Part shown: in pieces, positions 54,504 to 61,958 of the stretch
Numbering within the stretch: position 1 is the first letter of the stretch
Layout of the letters: every line of letters begins with the position of its first letter
NCBI RefSeq assembly: GCF_000159315.1
Contig: NZ_GG669993.1
Location: 16,242-80,241, forward strand
DNA from: Lentilactobacillus hilgardii DSM 20176 = ATCC 8290
GTDB lineage: Bacteria; Bacillota; Bacilli; Lactobacillales; Lactobacillaceae
DNA length: 64,000 bases
Direction of reading: 5' to 3'
Notes under the pieces: model-generated
Database searches by the model: none
What the model was told of the DNA's origin: nothing
The model's input: only the letters and a program-made list of their open reading frames with translations
Program-made: the position numbers and the translations under genes

Positions 54504-54560
54504 TAAAGCTTCCAAAAATGATTTTGAGCTTGTTTTTAAATCGTTTTTGGAAGCTTTTTT
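54504..54560 (+). terminator. Rho-independent terminator of pox
   Basis: AAAGCTTCCAAAAA and TTTTTGGAAGCTTT arms with a T-run; a further partly paired interior (ATGATTT/AAATCG). Confidence 0.88.
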
Positions 54561-54604
54561 GTAGTTCTGAGTGTGTCATAATAAAAGGAGAGGGGGACTT
54601 TACA

Positions 54605-55321
54605 TTGCGTTTGTGGCATAGGTGGCTTTTATTAGGATTACGAGTCGGATTTATTGCTTTATGGTATATGATGTTTGCTTTAGCAGCGGTTGGGTTAAAC
54701 GAGGTTCACATTAGCTCGGATAGCGATAATTGGGGTGTTATTCTTATTTTATGGATTTTGTTATTCCAATGGTTTCTGATTGTTATTGCATTATCGGCAG
54801 CGTTTCTTAAAAAGAAAAAATCCCTTTTTATACTGACAGGGTTGATGGTCATATTATCAGTGACATTTTTCGGCGATATATTTCATCCAGAACTGGGGAA
54901 TGTGGCCCTTAGCCAGTCTGTCAATAATTTATTGACACTTATTTTTCCGTGTGTTCTGGTCGTTACGGCTTGGTATTTTCCAGTACTTTTAGGTTGTCAC
55001 TTAGGAGACCAACATCACCGATTGACAGTTTGGATTATTTTGCCAAGTATGCTTAGTGTAATAAGCCTATTAACGCCAAGCGGGGCCACCAGATTATTTT
55101 TGTTGGGTGATGGTCATATGATTGGGGCGGCTAAATCGAAACTGGTAGTAAATACTTATAAATTAAAGGAACGGTCACATCCTTATGCTGTTTATTCAAC
55201 GAGAACCCCCCGTATTAAAACATATGACAATGAGATGGTCTGGGACCTACAAATAAAAGTGTCCCGTTACGGTTGGCTATATATCCCGATGGATAATGAC
55301 AGCTGGACTGAGGACGCTTAA
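54605..55321 (+). CDS. Membrane protein, unknown function
   Basis: A 238-residue protein with five or six membrane segments (first at about residues 10-30) followed by a hydrophilic C-terminal domain (about 165-238). I do not recognise the family. A TTG start (54605) lies about 8 bases after GGAGAGGGGG; the frame upstream of it crosses the pox terminator and is not coding. It appears to be transcribed on its own. Confidence 0.6.
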   Translation: MRLWHRWLLLGLRVGFIALWYMMFALAAVGLNEVHISSDSDNWGVILILWILLFQWFLIVIALSAAFLKKKKSLFILTGLMVILSVTFFGDIFHPELGNVALSQSVNNLLTLIFPCVLVVTAWYFPVLLGCHLGDQHHRLTVWIILPSMLSVISLLTPSGATRLFLLGDGHMIGAAKSKLVVNTYKLKERSHPYAVYSTRTPRIKTYDNEMVWDLQIKVSRYGWLYIPMDNDSWTEDA

Positions 55322-55369
55322 ATTTACGAAAACGAAAACAGCTTATCATTGATTGATACTGGCGTATAC

Positions 55370-55404
55370 CCCCAGAGCTAAAGTTTTTACTTTAACTTTT
55401 GGGG
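55370..55404. other. Strong stem-loop without T-run
   Basis: CCCCAGAGCTAAAGT and ACTTTAACTTTTGGGG pair (two mismatches) around TTTT. No T-tract follows. It lies between convergent genes and could be an RNA processing or stability element. Confidence 0.35.
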
Positions 55405-55506
55405 AGATACCTCACATCAAACAAAGATAAACTGTTTTTTCACGCTCTGTAGTAAGTAAGTTTTTGAATAAAACGATTTGATGACAGACAGGTCTTCTGT
55501 TTCGAA

Positions 55507-56004
55507 TTATTGAGATGTTGAATTGGTTGATGAATCATTCAATTGCCTTAGTTCAGATAGTAATTGAAGTAACTGAGCATGGTAAATATCATTCCGTAAG
55601 GTCTGATTTTCCTGACTAAACCAGTACTGTTTAGCTGGATAAACGTATTTTTTCGGTACTTGGTATTTGTTGGCGATTTCCTGAAACGTCCCTGGATTAT
55701 TTGCGGCTTGTTGAAGTCTATAAAGCGGTTCCTGTTCAATGATTTGAACAACTTGTGGCCGAATTTCAGCCGGAACCTTTGGTTTGACGATTTTAACAAC
55801 TGTATTTTTAATTGGTTTGTCTAAAATAGTATTGGTTTGTCGTTGAGCATCGGATAGTTCATGAATTTGATGACCAATGTACAGAAAGCCTCCCAGAAGT
55901 ACCAGTAATACGATTACGACAACAATTAATTTTGTATGTTTTGTTTTTTTAGTTTGTTGCGTTGTTTGGTTTCGCTGCATACGTGACGGTGTTTGATTTT
56001 GCAT
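55507..56004 (-). CDS. Membrane-anchored protein, unknown function
   Basis: A 165-residue protein with a Gln/Thr/Lys-rich cytoplasmic head, one membrane segment (about 25-47) and an extracellular tail. The tail contains helix-prone AEIRPQVVQIIEQEPLYRLQQAANNPGTFQEIANKY, a pattern seen in lactobacillus proteins of unknown role. The ATG follows GGGGGAG. No family name is known to me. Confidence 0.6.
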   Translation of the reverse strand: MQNQTPSRMQRNQTTQQTKKTKHTKLIVVVIVLLVLLGGFLYIGHQIHELSDAQRQTNTILDKPIKNTVVKIVKPKVPAEIRPQVVQIIEQEPLYRLQQAANNPGTFQEIANKYQVPKKYVYPAKQYWFSQENQTLRNDIYHAQLLQLLSELRQLNDSSTNSTSQ

Positions 56005-56156
56005 AAAACTCCCCCTTCAATCTGTCGCTTTCATTCAGTATAACATTTATTGCGAAATGGTCCGTTTTTAAAAGGTTGGGATCTGAAGGGAGCGTTATCG
56101 TTCTAATTTAAGCTTTTGCTGGTTGGTATTTCAAAATAACAAACCCCATTAATAGA

Positions 56157-56202
56157 AAGCCTGACTAATGACACTTTAATGCGTGCCATTTAGTCAGGCT
56201 TA
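56157..56202. terminator. Bidirectional rho-independent terminator
   Basis: AAGCCTGACTAA and TTAGTCAGGCTT arms (one mismatch) flank an inner CAC/GTG pair, downstream of the antiporter gene. Confidence 0.75.
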
Positions 56203-56219
56203 ATAATATTAAATACATT

Positions 56220-58211
56220 TTAGTTGCTGAATATTTCTGTATTTTGAAGATAAGTCATTTCATCAATTGAGATTCGCTGCTGAAGCTTTTCGGCAAGGGA
56301 TGAATTGATCTTTCCGGTACTTAAAGCTTCTTGAATTAGTTCGTACTCGCTATGAAAGGCTCGCATGAACATCTGATAAACGATGTCAGCATTAACGTCC
56401 TTTCCATGAATTCGACGGTGGCGTGTTCGATAGAATCGTTTAACCATGTTTGATTCAACACCGCTTTCAACATCTTTGGTTTTTAGAAAGGCCATAACGG
56501 CATCAAAGCCAACCTGTTCAATCGGTAAAATATCCTCACCGTGTTTTTTAAATTGTTCCCGCCAGTAAACTTCTTCAAGAATAACTGGAGCGGTTAGAAA
56601 AGCATCTTGTGCGCGATTCATGTCCTTGTATAAGGTTCCGATGTGTAAACTGAAGCGAATTCGTAACAGGACATTTTTCCAAATCTTTTCATCGGCAGAG
56701 AAATTATTTAGTTGTAAGAATTTCCCGTAATAAAACAATTCATCATCGGTGATTTTGCCGTCGTCATGTAATTTTTGAACAGCTCTTAACTCTACCTGAT
56801 GACTTGCACTCATCAATCGGCGACGTAACTTTAAATTTGGTGTGCCGTCTAAAACCAATTGTTGTTGCAGAGAATCGATAACAATTTGGGCTTCTTCGGG
56901 ATGCTCTTTTTCTTTAACCAAATCGGAAATTGCCGCTTGAAGCATGCGCCGTACCCATCGATACCTTGGCTGATTATTATCTTGACTCGGTAAAAGAAGC
57001 GGGACGAAAATCGTTGGCATAATCAAACTGATGAAAATAACAACAGCTGCCAAAAAGATCATGGGTCCACGAAATTCGAACGGTTGACCATGAATGACTT
57101 CTGGCATCGAGAAAGCCAAAGAAAGGGTAATGGTTCCATTGGCGCCACTAAAGGCCATGACCAGACTATCCCGCCATTCGTGACTTGTTTTAACACGTCT
57201 TTTAATTAAATAACGACTCCAGAACAGACGGATAATACCTTTGGCCAGATAAAGGAGAACCCCGATGCCAATCAATTTATACACACCGAAGTTTGGGTTG
57301 GGGGATTGTTGCATGGCAGTAATGACTTCCGGTAAGGAGAGTCCTAATAAGACAAACACGGTTCCTGATAACATGCCGGAAATGATTTCCCAAACATTAC
57401 TGGTAATTAACTGCATTCGTGATGAGGTTAAACGTAGCTTTTCACGTTCGGAACCCTGGGCTAGTCCAGCAGCCACAACGGCCAGGATACCTGACAATGC
57501 CAGCTTTTCGGCCAAAAGGTAAACCAGAAATGGCGTCAATAGTTGTATGAGAACCATGATGAGCGGTGTATCATCGTTGTAGCGAATTAAGAATAGACGA
57601 ACGCTAACGATTAAGACACCGATTAGACTTCCAAATAATAAGCCACCTAAAAATTCCCATAAGAACATGCCGACTGCCAACTCCATTGAAAAAGTGCCGG
57701 AGATAAAGGCAGCTAGTGACATGTCAAAAACGACAATGCCGGCCGCGTCATTAAACAGTGATTCGTGTTGTAAAATACCGGCTTGTTCTTCAGCAATGGG
57801 ATTTGATTCAAAAATCGAATTAACCGCTGAGGCATCGGTAGGCGTGACAATAGCGAGCAGTGCAAACGCCAAACTAATGGGTAGCACGGTATAAACCATG
57901 TGCAGTCCGGCACCAACAACCAGCACGCTGACCAACACCAGGCCAACTGCTAACGATAAAATATTGGTGATAGATCGTCCGATCCAAAGCCGTGAACTAT
58001 TTTGCGCCTCATTAAACAGCATCGGTGCAATCACTGCAAGCGCAAAGGTGGATGGATCAAGGTGAAAATTTTTATAAACAGGTAATCCTGCCAACAGAAC
58101 ACCTAAGAAAATCAAGAAGAATGGCAGTGGAATTTTTGTAAAGTATCGTGCCAAAATATTGGCTAAAACAACGGCTGCCAAAATAATTGCTAAAAGTAAC
58201 ACCTCATCCAT
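56220..58211 (-). CDS. Na+/H+ antiporter (CPA1, NhaP/NhaK-like)
   Basis: A 663-residue sodium-proton exchanger. Twelve or so membrane segments occupy residues 1-410: VLLAGLPVYKNF, VTPTDASAVNSIFE, ESLFNDAAGIVVFDMSLA (ND pair of the ion site), GANGTITLSLAFSMPEVI and a C-terminal hydrophilic domain from about 420 that probably regulates activity. The start is the ATG at 58211, 8 bases after GGAAG; the GTG at 58220 overlaps that site. A promoter, a probable structured leader and a terminator precede it, and the ribosome site can pair with the terminator arm. Confidence 0.87.
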   Translation of the reverse strand: MDEVLLLAIILAAVVLANILARYFTKIPLPFFLIFLGVLLAGLPVYKNFHLDPSTFALAVIAPMLFNEAQNSSRLWIGRSITNILSLAVGLVLVSVLVVGAGLHMVYTVLPISLAFALLAIVTPTDASAVNSIFESNPIAEEQAGILQHESLFNDAAGIVVFDMSLAAFISGTFSMELAVGMFLWEFLGGLLFGSLIGVLIVSVRLFLIRYNDDTPLIMVLIQLLTPFLVYLLAEKLALSGILAVVAAGLAQGSEREKLRLTSSRMQLITSNVWEIISGMLSGTVFVLLGLSLPEVITAMQQSPNPNFGVYKLIGIGVLLYLAKGIIRLFWSRYLIKRRVKTSHEWRDSLVMAFSGANGTITLSLAFSMPEVIHGQPFEFRGPMIFLAAVVIFISLIMPTIFVPLLLPSQDNNQPRYRWVRRMLQAAISDLVKEKEHPEEAQIVIDSLQQQLVLDGTPNLKLRRRLMSASHQVELRAVQKLHDDGKITDDELFYYGKFLQLNNFSADEKIWKNVLLRIRFSLHIGTLYKDMNRAQDAFLTAPVILEEVYWREQFKKHGEDILPIEQVGFDAVMAFLKTKDVESGVESNMVKRFYRTRHRRIHGKDVNADIVYQMFMRAFHSEYELIQEALSTGKINSSLAEKLQQRISIDEMTYLQNTEIFSN

Positions 58212-58214
58212 TTT

Positions 58215-58290
58215 CGGCACTTCCTTTTTGTCAGTTTATTAACGATATCAGTTTAGCACTTATAGCCTAAAAAAGTGCCGGATAGCACTT
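58215..58290 (-). promoter_or_regulatory. Competing stem-loops with terminator and ribosome-site pairing
   Basis: On the minus strand AAGTGC occurs three times: 58290-58285, 58261-58256 and 58222-58217 (as AAGTGCCG at the ribosome site). A single GCACTT (58278-58273, within CGGCACTT) can pair with any one of them. The first pairing forms a terminator (six-base loop, six-T run to 58269); the second a readthrough hairpin; the third blocks the ribosome site. Confidence 0.55.
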
Positions 58291-58475
58291 GAGTTAAAGG
58301 TCATTGGGCACAGATGACGACTAATATAAAAGTGATATCAGTCAAAGTCTTTAATATGACCGTCAGGCTGTGGCGATCCTATCCTGATAAATAAGGATAC
58401 AAAAATGGCGAGCCGCTTCGACCTTCTGAACGCAAATGCGCCGATCGTTACGAACTCACCGTGGTTTGGCACCGT
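58269..58475 (-). ncRNA. Candidate leader/riboswitch-like RNA of the antiporter gene
   Basis: A TTGATA/TATACT promoter (58481-58510, spacer 18) is followed by about 200 bases of GC-richer structured sequence ending in the terminator hairpin at 58269-58290. A TATCC/GGATA stem (58380-58400 region) is present. The segment AGGATAG (58385-58379) can pair with CTATCC of the terminator loop (58285-58280), a plausible antiterminator. No known riboswitch motif is recognised. Confidence 0.45.
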
Positions 58476-58480
58476 CATGA

Positions 58481-58510
58481 AGTATAGCATGAAAAGTGCT
58501 GGAATATCAA
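58481..58510 (-). promoter_or_regulatory. Promoter of the antiporter leader
   Basis: On the minus strand TTGATA (-35) and TATACT (-10) are separated by 18 bases. Confidence 0.6.
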
Positions 58511-58585
58511 GGGGGAAGGATGGTCTCATTTATATAGAAGAGACGCGTTATTAGCGCCCAAAGCGAACTAATAACGATGATATTT

Positions 58586-59125
58586 TTATAATTTATCCAA
58601 AATTGATCTTACAATTTCAATAAAGTCATCTTTATCAGGTTTCATGTCATGTTGGGTCCATTCGATAACAATTCCCATCATGCCACGAACGGACCAAACA
58701 ATTTCATAATATCTCTGCAAATCGTCTTTATTAATTTTTTCGAATTGCATGACCTTGTCCACAAAGATATTGAACAATCTGTTTACAACAGAAACGGTGT
58801 TTTCTTTAATAAAAATCGAAAAAAGAGTTTTATTTTTGTCAATGTAATTAATGAGTCTCTGAGCAAGCTCAAAATAGCTTTCTGTTTGCGTAGTTGGGTA
58901 GTAGGTTTCAAAGCTTTCAAATAAGCCGTCCAAAAAATGATTATTTAACTGATCGTATAAATCATACAAATCATCGTAATGGAGATAAAAAGTACTTCTG
59001 GATATATCGGCCTCGTGAACAATTTCGGCAACCGAAATTTTGTTTAGGGGCTTTTTTTGTAGAAACTGAATGAGTGCTTCTTGAATACTTTTCTTGGTTT
59101 TTCTCTGTCGTCTGTCTTCAGCCAT
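58586..59125 (-). CDS. TetR/AcrR-family transcriptional regulator
   Basis: A 179-residue repressor. The helix-turn-helix (about 10-55) contains LNKISVAEIVHEADISRSTFYLHY, the typical TetR recognition segment, followed by YDDLYDLYDQL; the rest is the helical ligand-binding domain. ATG 59125 lies 5 bases after GGAGG; the longer frame's start has no ribosome site. It is divergent from a CDF-like gene, with a perfect palindrome in between, so it probably controls that transporter. Confidence 0.87.
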   Translation of the reverse strand: MAEDRRQRKTKKSIQEALIQFLQKKPLNKISVAEIVHEADISRSTFYLHYDDLYDLYDQLNNHFLDGLFESFETYYPTTQTESYFELAQRLINYIDKNKTLFSIFIKENTVSVVNRLFNIFVDKVMQFEKINKDDLQRYYEIVWSVRGMMGIVIEWTQHDMKPDKDDFIEIVRSILDKL

Positions 59126-59191
59126 ATTTTCCTCCAATTGGTCAATTTTTATTATTTTGTCCATTAAAAGACATTTTTCAATGAATTGCTC

Positions 59192-59219
59192 TTTGATAAA
59201 AGGGAAAAATATCTATAAT
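59192..59219 (+). promoter_or_regulatory. Promoter of the CDF-like gene
   Basis: TTTGAT (-35) and TATAAT (-10) are separated by 16 bases. Confidence 0.5.
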
Positions 59220-59235
59220 ATACACATATTCATTT

Positions 59236-59251
59236 ATAGACAACCGTCTAT
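59236..59251. promoter_or_regulatory. Candidate TetR operator
   Basis: ATAGAC and GTCTAT, perfect 6-bp arms with a 4-bp spacer, lie just downstream of the predicted +1 of the CDF-like gene. Confidence 0.6.
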
Positions 59252-59343
59252 TAAGTTCTAAGTATGACTAAGTTTCTCAACAAAAGCAAGTTACCTTGAT
59301 AAATAATGATATTTGAATTTCTTGAATAGGTGAGGGATAGAAA

Positions 59344-60249
59344 ATGAACGCAAAAAGAATTGAACAACAAAGCCTCAATCGGGGCATCATTATTAATATT
59401 CTAATGGGAAGTGCTGGAATGCTTGTGTATGCTTTTACCCATCTTGAAGCCTTATTTCTAGATGCTTCGTTTGTATTAATTGAAGTCATTTCCGGCATAG
59501 TTGCCGCCGCTATTTCCAGAATAAGTCAGAGAAAAACGAAACAGTTTCCAAAGGGGCTGTTTATCTTAGAACCGGTTTATGTGTTTTTTAAGTCGATATT
59601 AATCATTTTCTTGATGGGGTTTACGACTTGGAGTGTTAGCGTTAAAGCTTATTTATTTTTTACAGTCGGGCAAGGAACCAAAATTAATGTTGTTCCGGTT
59701 CTGATATATGCAATTGTGATGGTTATTTTAGGATCATGTCTGCTAACGATGTACCGCAGGGGAAATAAAAAGATGAAAGGAGCAAGCGAAATACTGACTG
59801 TCGAATCTAAAAATAGTTTTATCGATGTCATGATGTCTATCGGTATTGCTTTTGTAGCAATGCTGCTGATGTTTATTCCAAGCGGATCACCCTTATCATT
59901 TTTGCTATATACTGGTGACTTCTTCATTACTATCATAATTGTTCTAATGTTTATTGGGCAGCCAATTGGTTTTATGATTCAGTCGGTTAAGGAGATACTT
60001 GGCGCAGAACTGCCGGCTGGGCCGATCAAACACACAATAGAAGCCATTGTGTTGAAGCACATGTCAAACTGTAAAAAAATATTTATTTTTAAAAGGGGGA
60101 TGCACATTCAAGTGGACGTTTACTTATCTCCAGGGATGGGAGCTTGTGCCCTCAACTCGATAAAATTGATTAGAGATAATCTAATAGCGATATTTCAATT
60201 AGTAGACGTTGATTTCATGATTGATTCACAACGGGAAAACAAACAATAA
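59344..60249 (+). CDS. Cation diffusion facilitator-like transporter with altered metal site
   Basis: A 301-residue membrane protein of CDF build: six membrane segments (about 13-215) and a C-terminal cytoplasmic domain (about 230-301). In characterised CDF exporters, segment 2 carries Asp-x3-Asp and segment 5 His-x3-Asp. Here segment 2 reads FLDASFV (Asp40, then Val44 at the second site) and segment 5 NSFID (Asn157, Asp161). Two of four ligands are therefore changed, so the ion or function may differ. The ATG follows GGTGAGG. It overlaps nothing; the secreted dipeptidase gene starts 22 bases later. Confidence 0.72.
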   Translation: MNAKRIEQQSLNRGIIINILMGSAGMLVYAFTHLEALFLDASFVLIEVISGIVAAAISRISQRKTKQFPKGLFILEPVYVFFKSILIIFLMGFTTWSVSVKAYLFFTVGQGTKINVVPVLIYAIVMVILGSCLLTMYRRGNKKMKGASEILTVESKNSFIDVMMSIGIAFVAMLLMFIPSGSPLSFLLYTGDFFITIIIVLMFIGQPIGFMIQSVKEILGAELPAGPIKHTIEAIVLKHMSNCKKIFIFKRGMHIQVDVYLSPGMGACALNSIKLIRDNLIAIFQLVDVDFMIDSQRENKQ

Positions 60250-60271
60250 TTTATTGAAGGTGGGAGAATAT

Positions 60272-61747
60272 ATGAAATTATATGAAAAAATCATCATTGG
60301 AGCACTGACATCATTAACTTTTTTTGCTGGAGCTTTAAAAGCATCAGCTTGTACAACTGTGATAGTCGGTTCTAAGGCAACTAAAGATGGCTCAACGATT
60401 ATTGCCAGAAATGAAGATAACTCAACAAATTGGGCAAAGCATTTTATTGTCCATGCACATACGGATACTGGTCAAACAACCTACGTTTCGAAAGGAAATC
60501 AATTTACCATTCGGCTTCCTAAAATCCATCAAAGATACACGTCAACTCCGGACTGGACACAAAAACATGGTCAATACGGAGAGGATGGCATTAACGAAAG
60601 TAACGTTGCAATGAGCGCAACTGAATCAACAGATTCAAATAGGAAGGCCATTAAGGCGGATCCATTCGTAAAAAGGGGGATCAGTGAAGATGCCATGCTC
60701 GATGTGGTATTACCTTATATTCATTCTGCTCGTCAAGGAGTGATCAGAATGGGGAACATTATTAGAAAGAGTGGTGCCGCAGAGTCCGACGGTATTATTT
60801 TTTCTGATAAAAATGAAGTGTGGTATATGGAAATCGGAGCGGGTCATCAATGGGCTGCGGTTAGGATACCTGCTAACAGATACGCGATCATTCCCAATCA
60901 ATTGAGAATAGGACGATTGAGATTAAAAAACCATAAGAAGTATTTAGCTTCCAAGCATCTCGTTTCTTTTGTACGAAAGCATAAGTTACTTGGCTACAGT
61001 AAAGGGATTGTTAACTTTGCTAAAGCATTTGGAACCAGCAACAAAGCCGATCGGCAGGAAAATGATCCTCGAATTTGGGACGGTCAAAGAATTTTAACAC
61101 CAAGTAAAAAGCAGAGCCCAGATCAGAGAAGTTTTCAGATGTTTATGAAATCCGATAAAAAAATTACAGTTCAAAAAGTTGGTCAGGTTTTGGCTAGTCA
61201 TTTTACAAATACCAAGTATGATTCAAAAGGTCGATGGCTTAATAAATTCCGACCGATTAACATGCCAATGAATGACGAATCACACATTCTTCAAATTAGG
61301 CCACATGTTGCTAAGGCCATTTCAGGTATTCAATGGTTGGCAATGGCTTCTCCAGATACTAGTGTTTATGTTCCGTTTTACACGGATATTAATAACACAC
61401 CGGTGACTTATCAAATTGGAACTGATAGGTATGATTCGAAATCCGCTTTTTGGACATACAAATTAACGGGAGTTTTGGCACAGCCTTATCCAAATAGTTT
61501 TACTAACCGCTATATTCGTCCCATTCAAAGAAAGGTTAATCGACAACTTCTGCGTCATTTAAAGAATAGCGATAAACAATCCAGTGCAATTGCCAAGACA
61601 GCGGATTTGCAAACCTATTTAACTGCCAGCAACCAAGCGAACGCTGTACTTGCCCAGAAACAATTTGATGAGTTGAATGCAAATCTGATTACAAAATCAA
61701 CATCAGAGGTTTTTAGGGAACTGCATATTAATGTGTCGAAAGGATGA
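60272..61747 (+). CDS. Secreted C69-family dipeptidase
   Basis: A 491-residue exported peptidase. A signal peptide (residues 1-26) ends in ASA directly before Cys27, which starts the C69 motif CTTVIVGSKATKDGSTIIARNED. Cleavage there would leave Cys27 as the N-terminal nucleophile. Other family segments, VAMSATESTDS, AAESDGIIFSDKNEVWYMEIGAGHQWAAVRIP and FRPINMPMNDESHILQIRP, are conserved. It should act on peptides or wall fragments outside the cell. ATG 60272 follows AAGGTGGGAG. It is probably co-transcribed with the CDF-like gene. Confidence 0.87.
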   Translation: MKLYEKIIIGALTSLTFFAGALKASACTTVIVGSKATKDGSTIIARNEDNSTNWAKHFIVHAHTDTGQTTYVSKGNQFTIRLPKIHQRYTSTPDWTQKHGQYGEDGINESNVAMSATESTDSNRKAIKADPFVKRGISEDAMLDVVLPYIHSARQGVIRMGNIIRKSGAAESDGIIFSDKNEVWYMEIGAGHQWAAVRIPANRYAIIPNQLRIGRLRLKNHKKYLASKHLVSFVRKHKLLGYSKGIVNFAKAFGTSNKADRQENDPRIWDGQRILTPSKKQSPDQRSFQMFMKSDKKITVQKVGQVLASHFTNTKYDSKGRWLNKFRPINMPMNDESHILQIRPHVAKAISGIQWLAMASPDTSVYVPFYTDINNTPVTYQIGTDRYDSKSAFWTYKLTGVLAQPYPNSFTNRYIRPIQRKVNRQLLRHLKNSDKQSSAIAKTADLQTYLTASNQANAVLAQKQFDELNANLITKSTSEVFRELHINVSKG

Positions 61748-61958
61748 CAAGTTTTTGAGGTAGATTTCCCCTTATTGATTAGCCACCATATAATAAGTAC
61801 ATGTATTCGCAAATTATAGTATTCGCTAAGAATCATAGGTGTTGTAAGCAGAGAGGCATGTTGATAGTGGGAAATTAGTTAACATGGTAAAATACTATAA
61901 ACAAGGTAACTATTGGGTAGCAAAAGTTTATCGATTTTGATACTTGAGGGGTACATGT

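Noticed and set aside
58338-58529. 63-codon minus-strand frame upstream of the antiporter
   Set aside because: It crosses the predicted promoter and lacks a ribosome site; the region is better explained as a leader RNA.
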